In this document: positions 50,395-59,535 of the stretch, one piece after another
How positions within the stretch are numbered: position 1 is the stretch's first letter
Layout: every line of letters begins with the position of its first letter
Origin: Massilia niastensis DSM 21313
GTDB lineage: Bacteria; Pseudomonadota; Gammaproteobacteria; Burkholderiales; Burkholderiaceae_D
Direction of reading: 5' to 3'
Assembly (NCBI RefSeq): GCF_000382345.1
Contig: NZ_KB908116.1
Coordinates: 1 to 59,535 of the forward strand
Length of the DNA: 59,535 bases
Translations under genes and position numbers: made by a program
The notes under the pieces: model-generated
Told to the model about the DNA's origin: nothing
Database searches by the model: none
Seen by the model: the letters and a program-made list of their open reading frames with translations, nothing else

Positions 50395-51687
50395 TCAGCC
50401 GCGCGTCGCCAGGTGCCGGCCCAGGCGCGTGCCCAGGCACAGCAGGGTGAGGGTGGGCGGCAAGCCCCAGGGCTGCGGGATCACCGAGGCGTCGCACACG
50501 TACAGGCCCGCCGCCTTCGTTTCGAGGTCGGCGTCGACCCCCGCGCCGATGCGCACGCTGCCGCCGGGATGGGCGGCGAAATGCCAGGTGCTGAACACGT
50601 GGCGCGCGCCGGCGCGCGCCAGCACGCCGCGCGCGAGTTCCACCCCCTTGCGCAGTTTCTCCCGGTCCGACGGCGCCAGCCGCTTGTCGGCCCAGCGCGG
50701 ACCGATGCGTCCGCCGATCTCGTCGCGGATCTTCACCATGACCGACAGCGTGCGCGCATGCGCGAACAGGCGGTCGAAGCGTCCCACCTGGGCCGCGAAG
50801 GCCTGGTACATCGGGCGCGGCAGGGTCAGGTCGGCCAGCGCGACGCTATCCTCCTCGAGGTGCACGCCGGCCGCCATCGGCACTTCGGCGCCGCCCAGGT
50901 CTTCGTCCACGCTGCCCATCACCGCCACCACCGGATCGCTGAAGAAGGGCGCATGGCGCGGCGCCAGGCCGCTCTGGTGGAGGATGCGCGGACTGCCGAT
51001 TCCCCCGCCGGCCAGCACCACGAGCGGGGCGCGCACCGTTTCCACCCTGCCGTCGCGGACCAGTTCGACGCCGCGGGCGCGCCCGCCTTCCAGCAGCACG
51101 CGCGTGACGCGGCGGCGCGCCGCCAGCTGCGCGCCGTGGCGCACGGCTTCCTCGACCAGGTCGCGCGCGGTCCACTTGGCGCCGAACGGGCAGCCGTACA
51201 CGCAGCGCCAGCAGCCGCTGCGGCAGATCTGCGGCCGGATCATCTTGTCGAGCCGGCGCCAGTCCAGGCCCGCCGCCAGCGCCGCCCCGGCGATGCGCGC
51301 CGCCATCGGGCCGACCAGGCGGTCGGGCAGGGGCGCCATCGGCAATTCGGCGCGCAGGGAGGCCAGCGCCGGCGCCAGGTCGATCCCGCAGGCGGCGAAC
51401 AGGGCCGGCGGGGGCGGCGCGGCGGTGGCGAAATTGACGGCGGAACTGCCGCCCAGGGTGGCGCCGCTCACCAGCAGCGAGGCGTCGCGGTGGATGAAGG
51501 CGGCGCGCCCCGGCACCGCGGCCATGGACGCCATCTGCTGCAAGGTGCCGCTGAGCGGGGCGGCGCCGCCCTGTTCCAGGATCAGCACGCGGCTGCCGGC
51601 GCGCGCCAGTTCGCGCGCCACGCTGGCGCCGCCGGGGCCGGTGCCGACCACGATGGCGTCGAAGGAAGTGGATGCAGGGGAGTCCAT
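50395..51687 (-). CDS. GMC-family FAD oxidoreductase
   Basis: A 430-aa flavoprotein with the N-terminal motif IVVGTGPGGASVARELA, GATLGGSSAVNFATA for FAD binding, and the GMC C-terminal region (VFSTWHFAAHPGGSVRIG, then VCDASVIPQPWGLPPTLTL). Around residue 155-170 there is a compact cysteine group, CRSGCWRCVYGC, seen in the cholesterol-oxidase-like branch of GMC proteins. The substrate is unknown. It is divergent from the M3 peptidase genes. Confidence 0.85.
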   Translation of the reverse strand: MDSPASTSFDAIVVGTGPGGASVARELARAGSRVLILEQGGAAPLSGTLQQMASMAAVPGRAAFIHRDASLLVSGATLGGSSAVNFATAAPPPPALFAACGIDLAPALASLRAELPMAPLPDRLVGPMAARIAGAALAAGLDWRRLDKMIRPQICRSGCWRCVYGCPFGAKWTARDLVEEAVRHGAQLAARRRVTRVLLEGGRARGVELVRDGRVETVRAPLVVLAGGGIGSPRILHQSGLAPRHAPFFSDPVVAVMGSVDEDLGGAEVPMAAGVHLEEDSVALADLTLPRPMYQAFAAQVGRFDRLFAHARTLSVMVKIRDEIGGRIGPRWADKRLAPSDREKLRKGVELARGVLARAGARHVFSTWHFAAHPGGSVRIGAGVDADLETKAAGLYVCDASVIPQPWGLPPTLTLLCLGTRLGRHLATRG

Positions 51688-51861
51688 GAAGGTGTGGAAG
51701 GTGTGGAAACTACTCGGAAAATGCGGGGCCCGCCGATGCTAGCACGGCGGCCGCGGGAAGGCTGCGGAGTGCGGTTCCTGGAGGTGCATATCTGTCAATA
51801 TCGCCTGTATTCACGGGCTGTCTGGACGCTCGTCCATACACGTATGCATGCCGATTTTTTC

Positions 51862-51892
51862 TTGTGACGGAGCATATCAAGCCTGCTATGAT
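51862..51892 (+). promoter_or_regulatory. Possible promoter for the first M3 peptidase gene
   Basis: TTGTGA (51862-51867) and TATGAT (51887-51892) are separated by 19 bases, about 60 bases before the start codon. The rest of the 266-base gap between the divergent genes shows no other clear signal. Confidence 0.4.
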
Positions 51893-51953
51893 CTGCGCGC
51901 ACAGCTGTCGAGCTTGCCCGGCAGCTCCTTCCCTAGTGTCCGAGAAAGATTCC

Positions 51954-54083
51954 ATGAACCGTCCACAATTGCTCATCGTTGCTACCAGCATCGCCCTTGC
52001 GCATGCAGCGGTCGCGGCGCCATCCGCGCCTGCCCTCGACGCCGCCAATCCGTTTGCCCAGCCAAGCAGCCTGCCGCTGAACTATCCGGCCTTCGACAAG
52101 ATCAAGGACGATCACTTCCTGCCGGCCTATGCGGCGGGCATGCGCGCGCAGCTGCGCGAAGTGGAAGCGATCGCCAACAATGCGAAAGCCCCGAGCTTCG
52201 ACAATACGATCGTCGCCATGGAGCGTTCCGGGCAGTTGCTGGCGCGTGTCGCCGCGGTGTTCTCGAACCTGCAGACCGCCAACACCAACGACAAGCTGGA
52301 CGCGGTCGACCGCGAGATGTCGCCCAAGCTGGCGGCGCACAACGACGCGATCTTCCTGAATCCGAAGCTGTTCAAGCGCATCAAGACCCTGCACGACAAG
52401 CGCGCCAGCCTGGGCCTGGACGCCGAGTCGACCTTCCTGCTCGAGCGCTACTACAAGGAATTCGTGCGCGCCGGCGCCAACCTGTCGAATGCCGACAAGC
52501 AGAAGCTGAAGGCCTACAACGGCGAGATCGCTTCGCTGCAGTCGGACTTCTCGCAGCGCGTGCTGAAGGAAGCGAACGCCTCGGCGCTGGTGGTCGACAC
52601 CCGCGCGGAACTGGAGGGCATGTCCGAAGCCGAGATCAGCGCCGCCGCGCTTGAGGCGGAGAAGCGCGGCCTGAAGGGCAAGTTCGCGATCCCGATCGCC
52701 AACACCTCCAGCCAGCCGGCGCTGTCCTCGCTGACCAACCGTTCCACCCGCGAGCGCCTGATGGCGGCCTCGCTGGGACGCGGCAGCCGCGGCGGCCAGT
52801 TCGATACCCGCGAGCTGGTGCTGCGCCTGGCCAGGCTGCGCGCCGAGCGCGCCGCGCTGCTGGGCTACCCGAACTACGCCGCGTATTCGCAGGAGCTGGA
52901 GACCGCCAAGAACCCGGCCGCCGTCAACGGGCTGCTGGCCGAACTGGCCAAGCCGGCGGTGAACAACGCGCGCAAGGAAGCGGCCGAGATCCAGAAGCTG
53001 ATCGATGCCGGCAAGGGCGGCTTCCAGGTCGCCTCGCATGACTGGCCGTTCTACCAGGACAAGGTGCGCGCCGCCAAGTACAACTTCGACGAAAACCAGC
53101 TGCGCCCCTACTTCGAACTGAACCGCGTGCTGGTGGACGGCGTGTTCTTCGCCGCGACCAGGGAATTCGGCATCACCTTCAAGGAACGCAAGGACCTGCC
53201 GGTGTACGACCCCGACGTGCGCGTGTTCGACGTGTTCGACGCCGACGGCAAGCAGCTCGCGATCTTCCTGTTCGACCCCTACGCCCGCGGCAACAAGCAG
53301 GGCGGCGCCTGGATGAACGAATACGTGTCGCAGTCGCACCTGCTGGGCCGCAAACCCGTGGTCGGCAACCACCTGAACATCCCGAAGCCTCCAAGCGGCG
53401 AGCCGACCCTGCTGACCTATGACGAGGTGCGCACCACCTTCCACGAGTTCGGCCACGCGCTGCACGGCATGTTCTCGGACGTGAAGTATCCGCACTTCTC
53501 GGGTACCAGCGTGCCGCGCGACTTCGTCGAGTACCCGTCGCAGGTCAACGAGATGTGGGCGATCTGGCCGGAAGTGCTGGCCAACTATGCGAAGCACCAC
53601 AAGACCGGTGAAGCGATGCCGAAGGCGCTGCTGGACAAGGTGGTCGCGTCGAAGAAGTTCAACCAGGGCTACATGACCAGCGAATACCTGGCCGCCTCGC
53701 TGCTCGACCAGCGCTGGCACCAGCTCAAGCCGAGCGAGATCCCGACCGACGTGCTGTCCTTCGAAGCGAAGGCGCTCAAGGATGCGGGCGTCGACTTCGC
53801 GCCGGTGCCGCCGCGCTACCGCTCGACCTACTTCTCGCACTCGATGAACGGCGGCTACTCGGCCGGCTACTACGCCTACCTGTGGAGCGAGAAGCTGGAC
53901 GCCGACACCGTCGAGTGGTTCATGGCGAACGGCGGCCTGACCCGCAAGAACGGCGACCACTTCCGCAAGACCCTGCTGTCGCGCGGTGGCACCGCCGAGG
54001 CCATGGACCTGTTCCGCAATTTCCGCGGCCGCGACCCCGTCATCGAGCCGCTGCTGGAACGCCGTGGCCTGACCGGCAACTGA
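51954..54083 (+). CDS. M3-family metallopeptidase (Dcp/oligopeptidase A type), copy 1
   Basis: A 709-aa zinc peptidase with a Sec signal peptide (MNRPQLLIVATSIALAHAAVA, cleavage near AAP), so it acts in the periplasm. The zinc site is HEFGHALHGMFSD (His about 497) with the third ligand in a downstream Glu. Closest in plan to peptidyl-dipeptidase Dcp / oligopeptidase A. The next gene is a paralogue of identical length. Confidence 0.93.
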   Translation: MNRPQLLIVATSIALAHAAVAAPSAPALDAANPFAQPSSLPLNYPAFDKIKDDHFLPAYAAGMRAQLREVEAIANNAKAPSFDNTIVAMERSGQLLARVAAVFSNLQTANTNDKLDAVDREMSPKLAAHNDAIFLNPKLFKRIKTLHDKRASLGLDAESTFLLERYYKEFVRAGANLSNADKQKLKAYNGEIASLQSDFSQRVLKEANASALVVDTRAELEGMSEAEISAAALEAEKRGLKGKFAIPIANTSSQPALSSLTNRSTRERLMAASLGRGSRGGQFDTRELVLRLARLRAERAALLGYPNYAAYSQELETAKNPAAVNGLLAELAKPAVNNARKEAAEIQKLIDAGKGGFQVASHDWPFYQDKVRAAKYNFDENQLRPYFELNRVLVDGVFFAATREFGITFKERKDLPVYDPDVRVFDVFDADGKQLAIFLFDPYARGNKQGGAWMNEYVSQSHLLGRKPVVGNHLNIPKPPSGEPTLLTYDEVRTTFHEFGHALHGMFSDVKYPHFSGTSVPRDFVEYPSQVNEMWAIWPEVLANYAKHHKTGEAMPKALLDKVVASKKFNQGYMTSEYLAASLLDQRWHQLKPSEIPTDVLSFEAKALKDAGVDFAPVPPRYRSTYFSHSMNGGYSAGYYAYLWSEKLDADTVEWFMANGGLTRKNGDHFRKTLLSRGGTAEAMDLFRNFRGRDPVIEPLLERRGLTGN

Positions 54084-54168
54084 TTTTTTTGCGCCGCCAG
54101 CCGCGCCGCCACGAGCGGCGTGCGCCGGCGGCGTGTTGTTCGCAGTACCCCTACCCACCAGAGACACC

Positions 54169-56298
54169 ATGAATCGTCCACACATCATGCTGGTTGCCGC
54201 CGCGAGCGTCGCGGTCGCCAACTTCGCGTATGCCGCTCCCGCCTCGCAGCTCGAAGCGTCGAACCCGTTCGCACAGAAGAGCAGCCTGCCGCTCAACTAC
54301 CCGGCCTGGGACAAGGTCCGGAACGAGCACTTCGCGCCGGCCTACGCCGAGGGCATGCGCCAGCAGGCCGCCGAAATGGAGGCGATCGCCAACAGCAAGG
54401 CCGCGCCGACCTTCGAGAACACCATCGTCGCGATGGAGCGCTCGGGCCAGCTCCTGAGCCGTGTCGGCACCGTGTTCGGCACCCTGTCGAGCTCGTACAC
54501 CAACGACACCATCATCGCCCTGGACAAGGACCTGGCGCCCAAGCTGTCCGCCCACGGCGACGCGATCCGCCTGAACGCCAGGCTGTACCAGCGCATCAAG
54601 ACGCTGTACGACAAGCGCGGCAAGCTGAAGCTGGACCCTGAATCGGCCTACCTGCTCGAGCGCTACCACACCGACTTCGTGCGCGCCGGCGCCAGGCTGT
54701 CGGATGCCGACAAGCAGAAGCTGAAGGAGTACAACGGCCAGCTGGCCGCGCTGCAGACCCAGTTCAGCCAGAACGTGCTGAAGGAAGCCAACGCCTCGGC
54801 GCTGGTGGTCGACACCCGCGCCGAACTGGCCGGCATGTCGGACAAGGCGATCGACGCCGCCGCCGCCGAAGCGAAGAAGCGCGGCCTGGAAGGCAAGTTC
54901 GTGGTCCCGGTCGTGAACACCACCGGCCAGGCCGGCCTGTCGGTGCTGACCAACCGCGCCACCCGCGAGAAGCTGCTGGCCGCCTCGCTGGTGCGCGGCA
55001 GCCGCGGCAGCGAATTCGACAACCGCGAGGTGGTGCTGAAGATCGCCAGGCTGCGCGCCGAGCGCGCCGCGCTGCTGGGCTACCCGAACCATGCGGCCTA
55101 CATGCTGGAAGACCAGACCGCGAAGACCACCCAGGCCGTCAACAGCCTGCTGGCCGAACTGGCCACGCCGGCGGTGAACAATGCGAAGAAGGAAGCGGCC
55201 GAGATCCAGAACGTGATCGATGCCGAGAAGGGCGGCTTCCAGGCCGCCGCGCAGGACTGGGCCTTCTACAGCGACAAGGTGCGCTCGCAGCGCTACGCCT
55301 TCGACGCCGGCCAGCTGCGTCCGTACTTCGAGCTGAACCGCGTGCTGGTGGATGGCGTGTTCTTCGCCGCCAACAAGGAGTTCGGCCTGAGCTTCAAGGA
55401 GCGCAAGGACCTGCCGGCCTATAACGAGGACGTGCGCGTGTTCGACGTGTTCGACGCCGACGGCAAGCAGCTCGCGATCTTCACCTTCGACCCGTACGCG
55501 CGCGCGAACAAGCGCGGCGGCGCCTGGGCCAATGCCTGGGTCGGCCAGAACAAGCTGCTGAACCAGAAGCCGGTCATCGCCAACAACCTGAACATCGCCA
55601 AGCCGGCCGCCGGCGAGCCGACCCTGCTGACCTACGACGAGGTGCGCACCACCTTCCACGAGTTCGGCCACGCGCTGCACGGCATGTTCTCGAACGTGAA
55701 GTACCCGCGCTTCTCGGGTTCGCGCGTGCCGCGCGACTACGTCGAGTTCCCGTCGCAGGTGAACGAGATGTGGATGGCCTGGCCGGAAGTGCTGGCAAAT
55801 TACGCCAAGCACTACCAGACCGGCGAGCCGATGCCGAAGGAACTGCTGGACAAGGTGCAGGCTTCGCAGCAGTTCAACGAAGGCTTCCGCACCACCGAGT
55901 ACCTGGCGGCCTCGCTGCTGGACCAGGCCTGGCACCAGCTGAGCCCATCGCAGATCCCGACCGACGTGCTGGCGTTCGAGGCTGAGGCGCTGAAGAAGGC
56001 CGGCGTCGACTTCGCCCTGGTGCCGCCGCGCTACCGCACCACCTACTTCTCGCACGTGTTCTCGGGCGGCTACTCGGCCGGCTACTACGGCTACCTGTGG
56101 GCCGAGAAGCTGGACGCCGACACCGTCGAGTGGTTCAAGGCCAACGGCGGCCTGACCCGCAAGAACGGCGACCACTTCCGCAAGATGCTGCTGTCGCGCG
56201 GCGGTACGCTGGATGCGATGCAGATGTACCGCAACTTCCGCGGCAAGGATGCGGTGATCGAGCCGCTGCTGGAGCGCCGTGGCCTGACCGCCAAGTGA
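54169..56298 (+). CDS. M3-family metallopeptidase (Dcp/oligopeptidase A type), copy 2
   Basis: A second 709-aa M3 peptidase, 85 bases after copy 1. Much of the two proteins is alignable without gaps (for example NPFAQ, SSLPLNYPA and YYKEF / YHTDF FVRAGA), and the zinc site falls at the same residue. It also has a signal peptide (MNRPHIMLVAAASVAVANFAYA). The pair is a tandem duplication that has diverged; differences such as HSMNG versus HVFSG near the C-terminus lie in the substrate region. Confidence 0.93.
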   Translation: MNRPHIMLVAAASVAVANFAYAAPASQLEASNPFAQKSSLPLNYPAWDKVRNEHFAPAYAEGMRQQAAEMEAIANSKAAPTFENTIVAMERSGQLLSRVGTVFGTLSSSYTNDTIIALDKDLAPKLSAHGDAIRLNARLYQRIKTLYDKRGKLKLDPESAYLLERYHTDFVRAGARLSDADKQKLKEYNGQLAALQTQFSQNVLKEANASALVVDTRAELAGMSDKAIDAAAAEAKKRGLEGKFVVPVVNTTGQAGLSVLTNRATREKLLAASLVRGSRGSEFDNREVVLKIARLRAERAALLGYPNHAAYMLEDQTAKTTQAVNSLLAELATPAVNNAKKEAAEIQNVIDAEKGGFQAAAQDWAFYSDKVRSQRYAFDAGQLRPYFELNRVLVDGVFFAANKEFGLSFKERKDLPAYNEDVRVFDVFDADGKQLAIFTFDPYARANKRGGAWANAWVGQNKLLNQKPVIANNLNIAKPAAGEPTLLTYDEVRTTFHEFGHALHGMFSNVKYPRFSGSRVPRDYVEFPSQVNEMWMAWPEVLANYAKHYQTGEPMPKELLDKVQASQQFNEGFRTTEYLAASLLDQAWHQLSPSQIPTDVLAFEAEALKKAGVDFALVPPRYRTTYFSHVFSGGYSAGYYGYLWAEKLDADTVEWFKANGGLTRKNGDHFRKMLLSRGGTLDAMQMYRNFRGKDAVIEPLLERRGLTAK

Positions 56299-56304
56299 CG
56301 TATC

Positions 56305-56329
56305 CGCCGGCCGTGCAACGCGGCCGGCG
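56305..56329 (+). terminator. GC-rich hairpin after the M3 pair
   Basis: GCCGGCCG and CGGCCGGC form an 8-bp stem across a loop of about seven bases, shortly after the stop codon. No T run follows, so this is a weak terminator candidate. Confidence 0.35.
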
Positions 56330-56335
56330 CGTATC

Positions 56336-56396
56336 ACCGCGTAGGCGGAGACCCGCCTACGCTACCTAGGGTGGGCGGATTCCGCCCACGCGTTCG
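56336..56396. repeat. REP pair upstream of the DUF4404 gene, tail-to-tail
   Basis: An inverted unit (CGCGTAGGCGG, AGAC, CCGCCTACGCTAC) is followed at once by a forward unit (CTAGGGTGGGCGG, ATT, CCGCCCACGCGTTCG). Here the GTAG ends face each other, unlike the other three pairs, and the first unit differs in sequence (TAGGCGG rather than TGGGCGG). Confidence 0.75.
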
Positions 56397-56494
56397 AGCG
56401 GCGGTAAATTATCGCCACCCTCGGCCCACAGCCGTGTTCTGCTTCCTCCTCCGCATGCCGTACAATCAAACCGTGGCAACCCATGGAGGACACG

Positions 56495-56779
56495 ATGCAA
56501 AACGATAACGATGCGAACCTGAAAGCGCACCTGAAGACCTTGCACCGTCACCTGCAGGAGACCGGCGAGGTCGATACCGAACTGCAGATGCTGCTGCGCC
56601 AGCTCGACGGCGACATCAACCGGGTGCTCGAACGCCGCGCCGAACAGGAGCTCGACAGCAACACCTATGGCCTGGCCTCGCGCACCCAGGAACTGGCGGC
56701 CCGCTTCGCGGTCCGTCATCCGCGCATGGCGCCTGCCTTGCGCGAGCTCGGCAATATGCTGTCGAATATGGGAATCTAG
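56495..56779 (+). CDS. DUF4404-family small protein
   Basis: A 94-aa helical protein: LKAHLKTLHRHLQETG, LQMLLRQLDGDINRVLE and APALRELGNMLSNMGI match the DUF4404 family. Function unknown. GGAGGA sits 4 bases before the ATG at 56495, so I prefer this to the ATG at 56483, which lies directly against that ribosome site. A TACAAT box at 56461-56466 may be the -10. Confidence 0.8.
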   Translation: MQNDNDANLKAHLKTLHRHLQETGEVDTELQMLLRQLDGDINRVLERRAEQELDSNTYGLASRTQELAARFAVRHPRMAPALRELGNMLSNMGI

Positions 56780-56805
56780 CCACAAGTCATTGATTTTAAG
56801 CCATT

Positions 56806-56853
56806 TTTCGGGGCCGGCGGCGCCCCGAAAGCGGTTTTCCGGTAAAATACCGG
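56806..56853 (+). promoter_or_regulatory. Two adjacent inverted repeats before the YgiQ-like gene
   Basis: TTTCGGGGC / GCCCCGAAA form a 9-bp stem (56806-56830). Right after, CCGGTAAAATACCGG (56839-56853) is a perfect palindrome around a TAAAAT that could act as -10. The start codon is 4 bases further. This points to a repressor site or a structured leader. Confidence 0.4.
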
Positions 56854-56856
56854 CCA

Positions 56857-59153
<2,297 letters not shown>

Positions 59154-59157
<4 letters not shown>

Positions 59158-59256
59158 GTGGGCGGTTCCGCCGCCCACGCGGTGATTGTTGGCGTTCGCA
59201 CAGTCGCAGCAGTGCCGGCGTTCGTTGAACGCGTGGGCGGAGAATCCGCCCACCCT
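59154..59256. repeat. REP pair after the YgiQ-like gene, right unit cut by IS110
   Basis: Left unit GTAGGTGGGCGG, TTCCG, CCGCCCACGCGG (59154-59181) overlaps the ygiQ-like stop codon. The inverted right unit (59227-59256) runs GAACGCGTGGGCGG, AGAAT, CCGCCCACCCT, and its final AC is missing: the IS110 left end begins at that point. Confidence 0.85.
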
Positions 59257-59267
59257 TGTATCTTGAT

Positions 59268-59440
59268 CATATTGGTGGTTAGCTACCGCCAATCGAGGTG
59301 AAGACCAGCTTGAGCCCACCCTGAAGGCCCGACCTTGTAACGTAGATCAAGCCCTTCACCTCATTCTCACACCATATCCAACACTGGACGGTAGCCAAGG
59401 GCAATGACCCTGCATGCACAAGGAGAGTGAGTGTGATGAT
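59268..59440 (+). ncRNA. Predicted IS110 bridge RNA
   Basis: The non-coding left end folds in the IS621 bridge-RNA order. 5' hairpin: ATTGGTGG (59271) / CCGCCAAT (59286). Target loop: outer stem AGGTGAAG (59296) / CTTCACCT (59354), inner stem GCTTGA (59308) / TCAAGC (59347). The loop opens with GCCCACCCT (59314-59322), identical to the flanking REP, and ends with ACGTAG (59340-59345), complementary to CTACGT. Donor loop: stem TCACAC (59367) / GTGTGA (59431), with ACCATATC (59371) as possible left guide and ACAAG (59418), complementary to CTTGT at the left end, as right guide. RNA ends are estimated. Confidence 0.65.
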
Positions 59441-59460
59441 CGAGAATACAAGGAGAATTC

Positions 59461-59535
59461 ATGTTTTACCTGGGTGTAGACGTTGCCAAAGCCAAGCTTG
59501 ATTGCATGCTGCTCGATGGATCGAATGGCAAACTG
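59461..59535 (+). CDS. IS110-family transposase (DEDD recombinase), N-terminal fragment
   Basis: The first 25 codons read MFYLGVDVAKAKLDCMLLDG then SNGKL, cut by the window edge. Asp7 in GVDVAK is the first catalytic residue of the RuvC-like DEDD domain. AAGGAG lies 5-10 bases before the ATG. IS110 transposases use an element-encoded RNA to choose target and donor sites; the matching RNA is predicted just upstream. Confidence 0.88.
   Translation, partial: MFYLGVDVAKAKLDCMLLDGSNGKL

Larger units (their letters stand above)
59257..59535 (+). mobile_element. IS110-family element, left end and start of transposase (runs off the right edge)
   Basis: The left end starts TGTATCTTGATC immediately after the REP bases CCGCCCACCCT; with the shared CT core this gives CT-TGTAT, the same left-end start I recall for IS621. 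About 200 non-coding bases precede the transposase, as in IS621-like IS110 members. The right end is outside the window. Confidence 0.8.

Noticed and set aside
59445..59452. AATACAAG as the right donor guide of the bridge RNA
   Set aside because: It complements the left end well (seven bases) but lies beyond the 3' stem and overlaps the ribosome site; ACAAG at 59418 fits the IS621 layout better. Both remain possible.

Overview
The window is high-GC DNA from a Burkholderiales bacterium, most likely Oxalobacteraceae (Massilia/Telluria-like). This is inferred from the gene order gltBD, mlaFEDACB, ABC pair, bolA-like, murA, hisGD..., hinT, tatABC, hemE, priA, and from the accessory genes (PHB depolymerase remnant, DUF4214 metalloprotease, paired M3 peptidases). 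No database search was possible. Most of the window is core chromosome; mobile or repetitive DNA sits at both ends and in a few gaps.

Layout. 1-1500: a cut-off IS4-type transposase (minus strand) and a Y1 (HUH) transposase framed by degenerate copies of a TAGGG(A/T)CAGAGTC repeat. 1512-7922: gltB and gltD (glutamate synthase), separated by a palindromic element. 7939-12473: a MocR-type regulator divergent from a three-gene redox cluster (FAD oxidoreductase, multi-pass membrane protein, FMN azoreductase). 12812-16663: mla operon for outer-membrane phospholipid transport. 16889-18567: ABC-2 ATPase and permease. 18611-27639: bolA-like, murA and the whole his pathway from hisG to hisE, with a DNA adenine methyltransferase gene between hisD and hisC. 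27782-29787: hinT and tatABC. 29829-31002: a decayed PHB depolymerase gene. 31296-39729 (minus): DUF885 protein, a very large SNF2 helicase and an S9 peptidase. 39820-43460: hemE and priA, separated by about 550 AT-rich bases holding a cluster of DnaA-box-like sites. 43651-51687: lipoamide-dehydrogenase-like flavoprotein, SRPBCC protein, Rep helicase, secreted metalloprotease, SlyX-like protein, GMC oxidoreductase. 51954-59157: two tandem M3 peptidases, a DUF4404 protein and a YgiQ radical SAM protein. 59257-end: left end of an IS110 element.

The most striking signal is at the right edge. The IS110 element has inserted into the last bases of a REP sequence. Its non-coding left end can fold like an IS621-type bridge RNA, and the proposed left target guide (GCCCACCCT) is identical to the REP sequence directly beside the insertion. 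Four copies of this REP-pair family lie just after gene stop codons in the window. Other points of interest are the DnaA-box cluster between hemE and priA, the DNA methyltransferase translationally coupled into the his operon, and a 250-bp element with perfect 29-bp inverted ends at the 3' end of the SNF2 gene.
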